Assembly (NCBI GenBank): GCA_002370555.1 | Contig: AP014718.1 | Location: 1,116,001-1,180,000 of the forward strand | Reading direction: 5' to 3' | Source of the DNA: Arthrobacter sp. Hiyo4 | GTDB lineage: Bacteria > Actinomycetota > Actinomycetes > Actinomycetales > Micrococcaceae | DNA length: 64,000 bases | Shown here: positions 9,612-20,239 of the stretch, piece after piece | How positions within the stretch are numbered: the stretch's first letter is position 1 | How the letters are laid out: each line of letters starts with the position of its first letter | Translations under genes and position numbers: made by a program | Notes under the pieces: model-generated | Told to the model about the DNA's origin: nothing | The model's input: only the letters and a program-made list of their open reading frames with translations | The model's database searches: none

Positions 9612-11086
9612 TTAGACGTGTCCCATCGCGTTTCGGTTGGCGTTGCGGATGTAGCAGAACCAGCAGACCGCCAGCATTACAGCGTAGGCTCCGACGAAAC
9701 CGTAGAAGGCCGGGTGTAGGAGCCGCTGGCTGTGTTGGAGGCGTTCAGGACCTGCGGGATAACGAAGCCGCCGTAGGCGCCGATGGCCGAGATCAGGCCG
9801 AGGGCCGATGACGCTAGCCGCTGGGTTTCCACCGTGCTGGCACCGGACTTCGCGGCCCGGCTGGACGTGGCGAAGATGATGGGGATCATCCGGTAGGTTG
9901 CGCCGTTGCCGAAGCCGCTGGCGGTGAAGAGCATCAGGAACAGTACAAGGAAGAGCCAGAAGTTCTTCAGCGGCAGGGTCCAGATCATGGTCAGGGTGAT
10001 GACGGCCATGGAGGCGAAGGCCGCCACGGTCATGCGGGCGCCGCCCATGCGGTCAGCCATGCGTCCGCCGTAGGGGCGGGCGAGTGAACCGACCAGCGGG
10101 CCGAGGAAGGCCAGCGAGAGTGCCACGGTGCCGACTCCGATGGAGGAGAACGCCGGGAAGTAGTCCTTGATGAGCTTGGGGAACACGCCGGCGAAGCCGA
10201 TGAACGAACCGAACGTGCCGATGTACAGCAGCGCCATGATCCAGAGGTGCGGTTCCTTGAGCGCCGCGACCGAACCGGCCACGTCACCCTTGGCGCTGGT
10301 GAGGTTGTCCATGTACTTCCAGGCACCGAAGGCGGCGATCAGGATGAACGGGATCCACATCCAGCCGGCCATCGGCAGGTTGACGCTGCCGACGGCGAGC
10401 AGGGTGATCGCAATCGGGACGGCTAGCTGTGCGACGGCGGCACCCATGTTGCCGCCGGCAGCGTTCAGGCCAAGGGCCCAGCCCTTCTCACGGGCCGGGT
10501 AGAAGAACGTGATGTTGGCCATGGAGCTGGCGAAGTTGCCGCCGCCGAAACCGGCAAGTGCTGCCACGAGCAGCATGACCCCGAACGGGGTTTCCGGATT
10601 GGAGACGCAGAGTCCCAGTCCGACGGCGGGAATCAGGAGCAGGAGCGCGGACACGATGGTCCAGTTCCGGCCGCCGAAGCGGGGGACCATAAAGGTGTAG
10701 GGGATGCGGAGCGTGGCGCCGACCAGGCTGGGCATCGAGATGAGCCAGAAGATTTCCGAGGTTGTGAAGGTGAAGCCTGCCGCGGGGAGCTGGACCACCA
10801 CGATGGACCAGAGCTGCCAGACCACAAAGCCGAGGAACTCGGCGAAGATGGACCAGTTCAGGTTGCGGCGGGCGATGGTCCGGCCGGCGGACTCCCATTG
10901 CTCTTTGTTCTCGGCGTTCCAGTTGGCGATCCAGCGGCCGGGGCGGTATTCAAGTGCGGGGGTATCAGTAGTACGCGTGGAGCCGGGCTGTGCGCTGGCG
11001 GATGAAGACACGCCTCCGTGCAGCGGGGCGGTGTCTATATCTACGGAATTGCCGGTGCCGGTATCTGCGCTGCGGTCAACAGTCAC
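9612..11086 (-). CDS. narK: Nitrate/nitrite transporter of the NarK family (MFS; one frameshift)
   Basis: The predicted protein of about 491 residues has 12 membrane spans and the NarK signature regions GFGGGNFASSMANI and GLNAAGGNMGAAV. An 80-residue hydrophilic N-terminal extension leads in. One C is missing at about 9708 (ACCC for ACCCC). With it restored, the last helix reads AFYGFVGAYAVML and the protein ends RNAMGHV at the stop at 9612-9614, one base from the nasC start. It would import nitrate (or exchange nitrite) across the cytoplasmic membrane for the reductase encoded downstream. A strong GAGG ribosome binding site precedes the ATG. Confidence 0.9.
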
Positions 11087-11357
11087 GGTGGACCTCCTCT
11101 TGGGGGATGTTGTCCTTCCAAGGTAAAGAACGTGCGTTTCATGGACGGTCGCCGTTTGTTAACGCGCTGTGACATTTGCCTATCGGCAACCGACGGGCGA
11201 CGTGAGGAGAGTTGACGGACCGAAGGATGAGACATGCGCCCCTAGTCCACATGGTGGGCTTTTTGTCCATTGACTGGACCGCTGGAACTAGTATCGAACT
11301 CTAACTACTGCGCGCCGGGTCTCACCAGGCCCGGCCGGTTCTCAGGAAAGAGTTCCT

Positions 11358-12769
11358 ATGTCATCCATACAAACCACCGTGGAGCCAGGATCCCCCAAGG
11401 CGGTGAACTCACGCGGCCGCGTGATTGTGGCCAGCCTGATCGGCACCACCGTTGAGTTCTACGATTTCTACGTCTACGCCACCGCCGCCGTACTGGTCTT
11501 CCCGGCGCTGTTCTTCCCCAACCAGAACGAGACCACCCAGCTGCTCAGCTCCTTCGCTGTCTTCGGGGTGGCCTTCGTTGCCCGCCCGCTGGGATCCATC
11601 GTCTTTGGCCACTTCGGCGACAAGTTCGGCCGCAAGGGCACCCTGGTGGCCTCGCTGCTGACCATGGGCATCGCCACGTTCCTCATCGGCTGCCTGCCCA
11701 CTGCGCTGGTCCCGGGCTGGCAATTCTGGGCTCCGGCACTGCTCGTTGTCATGCGCTTCGCCCAGGGCCTCGCCCTCGGCGGCGAATGGAGCGGCGCTGC
11801 CCTGCTGGCCACCGAAAACGCCCCGGCCAACAAACGCGCCATCTACGGCACGTTCCCGCAGCTCGGTGCACCCATCGGCTTCATCATCGCCAACGTGATC
11901 TTCCTGGTGGCCAGCTATGCGCTGACACCGGCCGACTTCCTTGCCTGGGGCTGGCGCGTGCCGTTCCTGCTCAGCGCCGTCATGGTGATCATCGGCCTGT
12001 ACGTCCGCCTCAAGCTGATCGAAACGCCTGCCTTCACCAAGGTGCTCGAATCCAATGAGGTGGCCAAACTGCCGCTGGCCAGGGTCTTCAAGACCAGCTG
12101 GCGTCCGCTCATCCTGGGCACGTTCATCATGCTCGCCACGTACGTGCTCTTCTACCTGATGACCACGTTCACGCTGACCTACGGCACCCGCGCCTCCAAC
12201 GTGGATGCCGCCAGGGCCGCCGCGGAGAAGGCCGGCAAGCCGATGTCCGAGGCCGCCGCGGCGGCGTTTGTTCCCGGCCTGGGCTTCACCCGCAACGACT
12301 TCCTCTGGATGCTGATTGCCGGCGTTGTCTTCTTCGGCATCTTCACCCTGGTTTCCGGACCGCTGGCGGAGAAGTACGGCCGCCGCAAGATGCTGCTGAC
12401 CGTGACCGGCGGCATCTTCGTCTTCGGCCTCCTGTTCGTCCCGCTGTTCAGCGGCGGCTTCGTGGGCACCATGGCCCTGCTGGTCATCGGCTTCTCCCTG
12501 ATGGGTCTCACGTTCGGCCCATGGGTGCGCTGCTGCCGGAACTGTTCCCCACAAATGTGCGCTACACGGGATCCGCTGTCAGTTACAACGTGTCCAGCAT
12601 CCTGGGTGCTGCGGTGGCTCCGTTCATCGCCGTCGCGCTCTGGGAGCTGGCCGACGGCAGCCCGGTCCTGGTGGGTGTCTACCTGACCGCGATGTCCGTG
12701 CTGACCCTGATTGCGCTGTTCGTGAGCAAGGAAACCCGCGACCTGGACTATGAGAACAACGTAGCCTGA
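11358..12769 (+). CDS. MFS transporter, metabolite:H+ symporter (MHS) type (one frameshift)
   Basis: This 12-span transporter of about 470 residues begins with a short soluble tail and the segment IGTTVEFYDFYVYATAAVL typical of the MHS branch (ShiA/ProP/KgtP-like). It has the conserved loop HFGDKFGRKGTL after span 2 and the GLALGGEWSGAALLATEN region in spans 4-5. One C is lost at about 12519 (GGCCC for GGCCCC). Restoring it gives FGPMGALLPELFPTNVRYT and continues to the stop at 12767-12769. The substrate cannot be told from sequence; MHS proteins carry organic acids, betaines or shikimate. A ribosome binding site (AGGAAAG) precedes the ATG and a strong hairpin follows the gene. Confidence 0.88.
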
Positions 12770-12826
12770 CGTCCCGCCGTCGGGCGCTCCAGCCCGGGTG
12801 CTGACAGACCCGGTTGCTGACAGAAC

Positions 12827-12868
12827 TGCCCGGCGTGTTCCCCGTTATTGCGGGGAGCGCGCCGGGCA
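12827..12868 (+). terminator. Strong hairpin terminator after the MHS transporter gene
   Basis: An 18-pair stem (5' arm 12827-12844, 3' arm 12851-12868, two G-T wobbles) closes a 6-base loop TTATTG. It begins 57 bases after the transporter stop codon and lies before the convergent amidotransferase-like gene, so it may serve both strands. Confidence 0.8.
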
Positions 12869-12947
12869 TTGCTGTGTGCAGGGCAGGCGCACCTGCGCAA
12901 GACACAGAGGAACGTACGACGGCGGCGCTCGCCACCCGTCGGCAGGC

Positions 12948-13679
12948 TCAGCCGGCGTAGCGGGCCACGAAGTTCCGGAGGATCTTCATGGGCTCCGTGG
13001 CAGTGAACCGCCGCGCGTCAGCCATGAGTTCCTCGGCGGACTCCGGCGGGAAATATCCGGCATGCCGGTAGATATCGATCCGTGTGACCAGCCCCTCCGC
13101 GTCCAGTTCCGGGTGAAACTGTGTGGCGTACAGATTCTGCTTGATGCGGAACATGTGGACGGGGCAGGCCTGGGAGGATGCCAGCAGCACCGCGTGGGAG
13201 GGCAATCTGGTGCACGCCTCCTTGTGCCCGGTGAAGGCGGTGAAGCGCCGTGGCATCCCGTGCAGGAGCGGATCCGCGAGCCCCGCCTCCGTCAGCTCGA
13301 TTTCCACCCCGCCCAGCTGTTCGCCAAAGGTTCTGTCGATCACGGCGCCCTGATGCCTGCCCAGCGTCCCCACCCCGTAGCACGCGCCCAGGAATGGAAA
13401 GTCCTGGGCCACGATCCGGTCCAGCAGCCCGGCCAGTTCCCGCTCCACCCGGTGCTGGGTTTCGCTCTTGTGGTCTGCCGGGTCGCTGGAGGTGAAGGGA
13501 CTGCCGCCCACAATCACCGCAGAGTAATCGTTCAGGTCCAGTTGCGGCAGGGGAGCGGCCTCAAGCCGGACACGCCTCAGCTGCGAAGGGGCCAGCCCGC
13601 CATATCTCAGGTACGCCTCATACTCTTCCTCGGCGGCGGAGTCTTCAGCCCGGGATGCAAGGAGGAGGAAAGGCTTCAC
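12948..13679 (-). CDS. Glutamine amidotransferase class I-like protein
   Basis: The 243-residue product has the class I glutamine amidotransferase fold. The nucleophile elbow is PFLGACYGVG with the catalytic Cys, and the His-Glu pair is in TQFHPELD. It resembles the stand-alone GMP-synthase-like amidotransferases often annotated as glutamine amidotransferase, which may be hydrolases of glutamyl compounds rather than synthetase subunits. No partner synthetase gene is nearby. The frame is intact. It is convergent with the MHS transporter gene. Confidence 0.82.
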   Translation of the reverse strand: MKPFLLLASRAEDSAAEEEYEAYLRYGGLAPSQLRRVRLEAAPLPQLDLNDYSAVIVGGSPFTSSDPADHKSETQHRVERELAGLLDRIVAQDFPFLGACYGVGTLGRHQGAVIDRTFGEQLGGVEIELTEAGLADPLLHGMPRRFTAFTGHKEACTRLPSHAVLLASSQACPVHMFRIKQNLYATQFHPELDAEGLVTRIDIYRHAGYFPPESAEELMADARRFTATEPMKILRNFVARYAG

Positions 13680-13780
13680 ACGCTAAGTGTGCCTTTCGCC
13701 CCAGCTCAACGCCAGAGGACGCAGCGCCAGACTGCGGTTGGTGCCGGAGCGCAAGCCCGGCGCCAGGGGCACGAACGCAG

Positions 13781-14221
13781 TCAGTGGCTGGCGGGCTGCG
13801 CGAAGGATCGCCGGGACTGCGGCTGCGCGGCCGGGTCTGCGTGGCGGTGGACCAGCTTCCAGTAGCCTTCTTCGCGCCGGAAGATGCTGGTCACACGGAG
13901 CGCGAATTCCTCTGGCGCTGCGGCGCCCTCCAGCCGGGCACGGAAGTGTTCCGTTTCCACCAGGTAGGCCGTGTCGCGTGCGGTGTAGGACGTGATGGTG
14001 TCGAACCCGAGCATCTCGCCATCCTGGAACTGCCGGGACGCCTGGTCCAGCCGGGCCTCCACCTGGGCCCAGCCACGTGCGATGCCGCCGAACGGGTTGG
14101 CCAGCGTGACGTCGTCGAGCCTGGAATACAGGTCCTTGACGGCACCGGGATTCCCGCGGGTGATTTCCGGAACCGCCAGGTGGTAGCGGTCTACTTCTTC
14201 TTCAAAACTGGGTGCGAGCAT
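13781..14221 (-). CDS. NTF2-like (SnoaL-like) domain protein
   Basis: This 146-residue protein has the composition and pattern of an NTF2-like fold. A helical start is followed by LYSRLDDVTLANPFGGIARG and the closing strands FRREEGYWKLVHRHADP. Such small alpha+beta barrels are often ligand-binding or of unknown catalytic role (DUF4440/SnoaL class). The ATG at 14221 is chosen because it gives the normal family length and avoids overlap with the carboxylase gene, which ends 19 bases upstream. The two could be co-transcribed, but no functional link is known. Confidence 0.7.
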   Translation of the reverse strand: MLAPSFEEEVDRYHLAVPEITRGNPGAVKDLYSRLDDVTLANPFGGIARGWAQVEARLDQASRQFQDGEMLGFDTITSYTARDTAYLVETEHFRARLEGAAAPEEFALRVTSIFRREEGYWKLVHRHADPAAQPQSRRSFAQPASH

Positions 14222-14240
14222 GGGGTGCCTCCGGCGGGGT

Positions 14241-16057
14241 CTAGTCTTCGATCGTGGCGATGACGGCGCCGGCCGAAACCGTCTCACCGGCCACTGCGCT
14301 GAGTCCGGTGACGATGCCGGAACGGTGCGCGGTCAGGGGCTGTTCCATCTTCATCGCTTCGAGAACCACCACCAGGTCACCCTCGGACACAACGTCGCCG
14401 TTGGCCACGGCAACCTTGACGATGGTGCCCTGCATCGGGGACGTCAACGCGTCGCCGCCGGCGGCGGCCGCAGCCGCTCCGCCTGAACGGAGGCGCTTCT
14501 TGGACTTGTTGGACTTCGCGCCAGTGGCGGAACCCGCCCCGATCGAACCAAGGGAGGCCGGCAGGACAACCTCGAGGCGCTTGCCACCCACTTCCACCAC
14601 CACGCGCTGGCGTTCACCGGCGTCGCCACTGGCTTCAGCGGTTCCGTCCGGGGTCCAGGCGGGAATGTTGTTGACGAATTCGGTTTCAATCCAGCGGGTG
14701 TGGATGCTGAAAGGCCCTTCCGCGGGCGCAAAAGCGGGGTCCGAAACAACGGCGAGGTCGAACGGGATAACGGTGGGGATGCCCCCCACCACCATTTCCT
14801 CCAAGGCGCGCCGCGAACGCTGCAGAGCCTGGGCACGGGTGGCGCCGGTGACAATCAGCTTGGAGAGCATCGAGTCGAAGTTGCCGCTGATGACATCGCC
14901 CTCCTCCACGCCGGAATCGATCCGGACGCCGGGGCCTGTGGGGTTCTTCAAGGTGGTGATGGTGCCGGGGGCGGGCATGAAGTTGCGGCCCGGGTCCTCG
15001 CCGGTGATGCGGAATTCGAACGAGTGGCCGCGGACCTCGGGGTCGCCATAGCCCAACTCCTCGCCGCGGGCCAGCCGGAACTGTTCGCGGACCAGGTCGA
15101 TCCCCGTGACCTCTTCGGAGACGCAGTGCTCCACCTGGAGGCGGGTGTTGACCTCGAGGAAGGAGATGGTGCCGTCCTGGCCCACCAGGAATTCGCAGGT
15201 TCCGGCGCCGAGGTAACCGGCTTCCTTCAGGATGGCCTTGGAGGATTCGTAGAGGCGGCGGTTCTGCTCTTCGGTGAGGAACGGGGCAGGTGCTTCTTCG
15301 ACGAGCTTCTGGTTGCGGCGCTGCAGCGAGCAGTCACGCGTGGAGATGACCACGACGTTGCCGTGGGCGTCCGCGAGGCACTGCGTTTCGACGTGGCGCG
15401 GGGCGTCCAGGAAGCGTTCGATGAAGCACTCCCCGCGGCCGAAGGCTGCAGTGGCCTCACGGACGGCAGACTCGAAGAGCTCCGGGATTTCTTCGCGGGT
15501 GCGAGCCACCTTGATGCCGCGGCCGCCGCCGCCGAAGGCTGCCTTGATGGCCACGGGCAGGCCGAACTTGTCCACAAACTCGAGGATTTCCTCGGCCGAC
15601 TGCACCGGATCGGCGGTGCCGGGGACCTGGGGGCTCCCACTTTCTCCGCGATGTGGCGGGCCTGCACCTTGTCGCCGAGGGCCGCAATGGCCTCGGGGGA
15701 CGGGCCGATCCAGGTGATGCCGGCCGCGATGACCTTGGCGGCGAACTCGGCGTTTTCGGCGAGGAAGCCGTAACCGGGGTGGATGCCGTCGGCGCCGGAC
15801 TGGCGGGCAACATCAATGATCTTGTCCATCACCAGGTAGGACTCCGCGGCGGTGTTGCCACCGAGGGAGTAGGCCTCGTCGGCCAGCCTGACATGGAGCG
15901 CGTCGCGGTCCGGATCGGCGTAGACAGCCACGGAGGCAATGCCCTCGTCGCGAGCCGCGCGGATGATGCGCACTGCGATTTCGCCTCGGTTTGCGATCAG
16001 CACCTTGGTGAGGTTCGACTGCACGGGACTAGCGGACTGCTCCAAATTTGCTGACAA
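14241..16057 (-). CDS. accA3: Acetyl/propionyl-CoA carboxylase alpha chain: biotin carboxylase plus biotin carrier (one frameshift)
   Basis: The chain of about 600 residues contains an N-terminal biotin carboxylase starting [18 protein letters not shown], the ATP-grasp core with [10 protein letters not shown], the signature segment [17 protein letters not shown], and a C-terminal biotinyl carrier domain with EAMKMEQPL, whose Lys is biotinylated. An Ala-rich linker precedes the carrier domain. One C is missing at about 15631 (five C read where six fit), splitting the gene. It carboxylates biotin for transfer to an acyl-CoA by the beta subunit, here encoded 9 kb away at 24.6-26.2 kb. A 17-base palindrome lies 91 bases upstream of the start and recurs at the beta-subunit locus. 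Confidence 0.93.
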
Positions 16058-16148
16058 GGCGTCTCCTTCTTTCCTTCAGGGAGCCTAGCGCGATTTTGTG
16101 GGTTCCGCCGATATTACTTGCGGTTTCCGCGTGTAAACGGACGCGGCT

Positions 16149-16165
16149 TTGTAGGGAACCTACAA
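16149..16165. promoter_or_regulatory. Palindromic candidate operator upstream of the carboxylase alpha gene
   Basis: TTGTAGG-GAA-CCTACAA is a perfect inverted repeat with 7-base arms in the 129-base gap between maf and the carboxylase alpha gene. The core TGTAG-N5-CTACA and 16 of 18 surrounding bases recur at 26366-26380 upstream of the carboxylase beta gene. A common repressor is inferred; no regulator is assigned. Confidence 0.6.
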
Positions 16166-16186
16166 TTGGTCGGAAAATGGCCGCAA

Positions 16187-16873
16187 TTATTCGTCGGACC
16201 ACAGGTCCGTGATGCGTACGTTTGCGTGCCCGAGGAGACTGCGCAGCGTGGAGACTGAGAGCCCGACGACGGCGTGGGGGTCCCCGTCCACCTTCCGGAT
16301 GAACGCCCCGCCCAGGCCGTCGATCGTAAACGAGCCGGCGCAGTGCAGTGGTTCGCCCGTGGCGATGTAGGCGTCGATCTCTTCCGGATCCATCTCCGTG
16401 AAGTGGACCTCGGCGGAGGCGACCGCCCCGAGCGTGGCGCCGGATCCCGGTGCCGTGATGCCGCCGTCGGCCGCTGCGTCGGTGCTTATCTCGGCGGGCT
16501 CGTCATCGGCTGCCGTCGCGCGGCAGTCCACCAGCCAGTGCCCGGTGTGCAGGACACCGCTGTTGCCGCTCATCCGCAGCATCCGTTCGCGGGCGACGGC
16601 GGCCGTGTACGGTTTGCCGTGCGCCTCGCCGTCGAACTCGAAGACGGAGTCGCAGCCGATGACCAGTGCGCCCTCCGCTTCCGGCAACGCGGCCACTGCC
16701 TCGGCCTTGGCGCGGGCCAGCAGCAGCGCGGTATCGTGCGGATCCGTGACGCCGTAGCGGGCCTGGACCGCGTCCTCGTCCACATCGGACACCAGCACCG
16801 TATGCCGGATGCCGGCCTCGGCAAGGAGTTTCGTGCGGGCGGGGGACTGGGAGGCGAGGATGAGGCGGGTCAC
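16187..16873 (-). CDS. maf: Maf-like nucleoside triphosphate pyrophosphatase
   Basis: The 228-residue product starts LILASQSPARTKLLAEAGI, the Maf P-loop-like signature with the SxxR motif. It has the conserved catalytic Asp region ALVIGCDSVFEFDG and the KPYTAAVARERMLRMSG segment, and ends with the GAFIRKVDGDPHAVVGL region. Maf proteins hydrolyse non-canonical or modified NTPs to NMP and limit their incorporation or septum-related growth. An insertion of about 30 residues (ATAADDEPAEISTDAAADGG and following) between the core strands is unusual but low-complexity. It is 9 bases downstream of the MmpL gene on the same strand and upstream of the carboxylase alpha gene. Confidence 0.9.
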   Translation of the reverse strand: MTRLILASQSPARTKLLAEAGIRHTVLVSDVDEDAVQARYGVTDPHDTALLLARAKAEAVAALPEAEGALVIGCDSVFEFDGEAHGKPYTAAVARERMLRMSGNSGVLHTGHWLVDCRATAADDEPAEISTDAAADGGITAPGSGATLGAVASAEVHFTEMDPEEIDAYIATGEPLHCAGSFTIDGLGGAFIRKVDGDPHAVVGLSVSTLRSLLGHANVRITDLWSDE

Positions 16874-16882
16874 CGTTTCAGC

Positions 16883-19406
16883 CTAGTGGACGGGCTCGGT
16901 CAGCTTCTGCGGCTCGTTTTCGCGGCGTTCCAGCCGGGCGCCCTCCACGTCCACATCCGGCAGGATCCGGTCCAGCCACTTCGGCAGCCACCAGGTCTTT
17001 TCGCCGAGGAGGTACATCACGGCCGGCACGATGGTCATACGGACCACGAAGGCATCCAGCAGCACACCGAAGGCCATGGCGAAGCCCAGCGGCCGGACCA
17101 TGGTCAGGTGGCTGAAGATGAAGCCGGAAAACACGCTGACCATGATGATCGCGGCGGCGGTCACCACTGCGCCGGCGTGGCTGAAGCCGATGCGTACGGC
17201 CTTTTTGGCCGGGGCGCCATGCATGTAGGACTCGCGCATGCCCGACGCGATGAACACCTGGTAGTCCATCGCCAGGCCGAACAGCACACCGATCAGGATG
17301 ATCGGCAGGAAGCTCAGGACCGCGCCGGGATTGGCGACGTCGAACACTCCACCCAGCCAGCCCCACTGGTAGACGGCCACCACCAGGCCGAACGCGGCGG
17401 CCAGGGACAGCAGGAAGCCGCCTGTTGCCAGGAGGGGAACCACAATGGAGCGGAATACCAGCAGCAGCAGGATGAGGGAAAGCCCGACGACGATCGCCAG
17501 GTACGGCGGCAGGGCGTCGCCGAGTTTTGTGGAGACGTCGATGTTGCCGGCGGTCTGCCCGGTCAGGCCGATGGTGACCCCGGTTTCGGCCTGTATCTGC
17601 GTGCCGCGTTCGCGGAGTTCGCTCACCACCTGCACCGTGCCGGCCTTGGCGGGCCCTTCTTCCGGGATGACCTGGAAGACGGCGGTGCGGCGGTCTTCAC
17701 TCAGTGCCACGGGCACCGTTGCCACCACGTTGTCCACTCCCCGGATCAGGTCCGCGACGTCATACTGCAGTTCCTGGGCCTGTGCTTCATCCAGGCCGGC
17801 CGGGAATTCACCCACCACCACAATGGGGCCAGTGACGCCTTCACCGAAACTGCGGGCGGTGACGTCATAGGCCTGGTAGGCCTCGGAGTCCACCGGTTCG
17901 GAGCCGCCGTCGGGCAGGGCCAGCTGGAGCTGCGCGGCAGGCAGGGCCAGCGTCCCAGCAGGAGTACGCCGGCGACGAGCGCCACAACCGGGTGCCGGGT
18001 GACCAGGCCGCCCCAGCCCCGGGTGCTCTTTTCCTCGTCCTTGGCCTGGTCGGCAATCTCATGGCCGGCCTCGGCGTTGTGGGCATGGGCCTTGGCCCAG
18101 GCCCGCCGTGAAATGATGCGCCGGCCGATCAGGGACAGCAGGGCCGGGGTCAGGGTGAGCGCCACCAGGACGGCCACCGCGACGGTGCCTGCTGCTGCCA
18201 GGCCCATCACGCTCAGGAACGGCAGCCCGGGCACCACAAGGGCGGCCAGGGCAATGATGACCGTCAGGCCGGCAAAGAGCACGGCATTGCCCGACGTTCC
18301 GGTGGCGCGGGCCACGGATTCCCCGGAGTCCATGCCTGCCAGCAGCTGGGTCCGGTGCCGGTTGACGATGAACAGGGAGTAGTCGATGCCCACGGCGAGG
18401 CCCAGCATCAGCGCGAGCATGGGGGAGATGGAGCTCATCTCGAAGGCGCCGGACAGCGCGAACGTGATGCCCACGCCGACACCCACGCCGATGACGGCCA
18501 TCAGCAGCGGCAGGCCCGCGGCGATGAGACTGCCGAGCATCAGGATCAGGACCAGGGCCGCCACGCCGATGCCGATGATTTCGGCCGTGCCGAACAGTTC
18601 TGAAATGTCTTCGGTGATTTCCTTGCTGGCCAGCGCCGTCACGCCCACGGACGAAGTCTCATGGGCGATGTCCTGGACCTGCTGGCGCACCGCAGGGGTG
18701 AGTGCGTTGATGGAGGTGTTGAACTGCACCTGTGCCACGGCCGCCTGGCCGTCCGCCGAGACAACCCGGATTCCGGCGGAAGCTTCGGCCTGACGTTTAC
18801 CCAGGTCCAGCTTGGCCTTGGCGGCCTGCAGTTCCTGGGTTCCGGCCTCGAGTTGCGCCTTCCCCTGTGCCAGGGCGGCCTTCTGTGCTCCGAGCTGGGC
18901 TTCGATCATGGCCGGGGTGGCGCCACCGGCGGCCATCTGCTGCTCCGCGCCGCTCAGCTGCGCCGTGCCGGCGTCGAGCTCGGCTTTGGAAGCGTCCAGA
19001 CGGCCTGGCCCGCCGCAAGCTGCTGCTCGCCGTCGGCGATGGCCTGCCCGGCCTGGTCCAGCTGGGCCTGCGTGGCGAAGGGATCCACGGTGGCCTTGAC
19101 GTCAGGCAGGTCTTTCAGTTTGGTGAGGGCAGCCGTGACGGCGGCGCGGCTGCCGTCAGTAAAGCCGCCTTCCGGGGCTTCAAAGACGATCGTGGCAGAG
19201 CCGCCCGACGCTGCCGGCAGTTCCTGCTTCAGCTTGTCCGCGATCCGCTGGGTCTCGGTGCCCGGAATCTGGAAGTTGTTGGACAGTGTGCCGTGGAAGG
19301 CGGCCGCGGAGCCGCCGACGGCCACCAGTGCCGCGAGCCAGAGCGAAATGACCAGCCAGCGGTGGCGGTAGGAGAACTTGCCGAGGCGGTAGAGCAGCAG
19401 GGCCAT
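16883..19406 (-). CDS. MMPL-family transporter (two frameshifts)
   Basis: The joined product of about 840 residues is an RND-type MMPL permease. It begins MALLLYRLGKFSYRHRWLV, has a large extracytoplasmic loop with a coiled-coil-like Ala/Gln/Leu-rich stretch, a 5-span block containing GLAVGIDYSLFIVNRHR, a second loop, and a second 5-span block with LFGLAMDYQVFIASGMRE. The two GxDYxxF motifs carry the proton-relay Asp-Tyr pairs. One base is missing at about 19012 and one at about 17948; both fit losses in C or G runs. It is co-transcribed with its TetR-type neighbour, whose stop codon is 1 base upstream. A drug or lipid exporter is likely; the substrate is unknown. Confidence 0.88.
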
Positions 19407-19407
19407 G

Positions 19408-20079
19408 TCAGAGCCGTTCTTTGTTGAGGTGGGTGGTGGCGGTTGTGGACGTCGCGGAGGGGCTGCCGAAGCCGGAGCCGAGGTGGCCCATGGCGTCAAT
19501 GAGCAGTTGTCGCAGCACAGCGAGTGATGCGGGGGAGAGATCGGCGCCGCATCGGGCGAACCACACGTCCATAGCCGCCTTCCCGCAGGAGATGACGGAG
19601 CCTGCGAGGGCGCGCAGGTACAGTTCGTCGACGACGGCGCCCGGGGTTCCGGCGAAGCGCTCCCGGGCCGCGCTGATGATCTCTTCGGTGCAGTGGTCCC
19701 ACGCCTCAAGTTCGGACCGGGACAGGACCGCGTTGTCCTGGGTGAGGGTGAAGAGTTCAGCCAGCGGCGCCACCGTCATGGGGTCGGCCAGCTGCATCAG
19801 GGCCGCGCGCGCCGATTCGAGGATGGGCTCGTCGGCGGGCCGCTGACGGAACTGCTGAAGGGCGTTGTCCAGGAACCCGTGCGTCATGGAGGCCAGGGCG
19901 GCCTCGGTGCTGCTGAAGTAGTTGAAGAAGGTGCGGCGTGAGATCCCTGCTGATTCGGCGATGTCTTCCACCGTGAAATTCCCGGGTCCCTGGGCGCGCA
20001 GCAGGGTCAAAGCGGCATCGGTGATGGCCTGGCGCGTGGCGGCTTTGTTCAGCTCACGGCGCGAGAGAAGTTCGGGCAT
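19408..20079 (-). CDS. TetR/AcrR-family transcriptional regulator
   Basis: This 223-residue protein has the N-terminal TetR helix-turn-helix: FTVEDIAESAGISRRTFFNY, residues about 35-54, with the Phe-Asn-Tyr of the recognition helix. A divergent C-terminal ligand domain follows. It heads the operon with the MMPL transporter, the stop being separated from the transporter ATG by one base, so it is very probably its repressor. A perfect 16-base palindrome 13 bases upstream of its start is a good candidate for autoregulation. The frame is intact. Confidence 0.9.
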   Translation of the reverse strand: MPELLSRRELNKAATRQAITDAALTLLRAQGPGNFTVEDIAESAGISRRTFFNYFSSTEAALASMTHGFLDNALQQFRQRPADEPILESARAALMQLADPMTVAPLAELFTLTQDNAVLSRSELEAWDHCTEEIISAARERFAGTPGAVVDELYLRALAGSVISCGKAAMDVWFARCGADLSPASLAVLRQLLIDAMGHLGSGFGSPSATSTTATTHLNKERL

Positions 20080-20091
20080 GAAATTACACTA

Positions 20092-20107
20092 CGTGCAAGT
20101 TTGCACG
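20092..20107. promoter_or_regulatory. Candidate TetR operator
   Basis: CGTGCAA-GT-TTGCACG is a perfect inverted repeat with 7-base arms, located 13 bases upstream of the TetR gene start. A further CGCAAGTT partial copy follows at 20111-20118. Position and symmetry suit an autoregulatory operator for the TetR-MMPL operon. Confidence 0.6.
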
Positions 20108-20239
20108 CCGCGCAAGTTGATTCACAGGAAGATGAAAGGTTCCCGACAGCTGAGCCTGAACCTGCAGCCGAAGACTGGAAGAGTTCCGACTGGGACATCT
20201 TGACCAGCCGTCACCGGACGGCAGATCCAGGAGACAAGA

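Noticed and set aside
11409..12554. Minus-strand ORF of 381 codons opposite the MHS transporter
   Set aside because: It is antisense to a clear 12-span transporter and has a highly biased, acidic/Gly-rich composition.
16274..18382. Plus-strand ORF of 702 codons across maf and the MMPL gene
   Set aside because: It runs antisense to two genes with recognised motifs and has no domain pattern or ribosome binding site.
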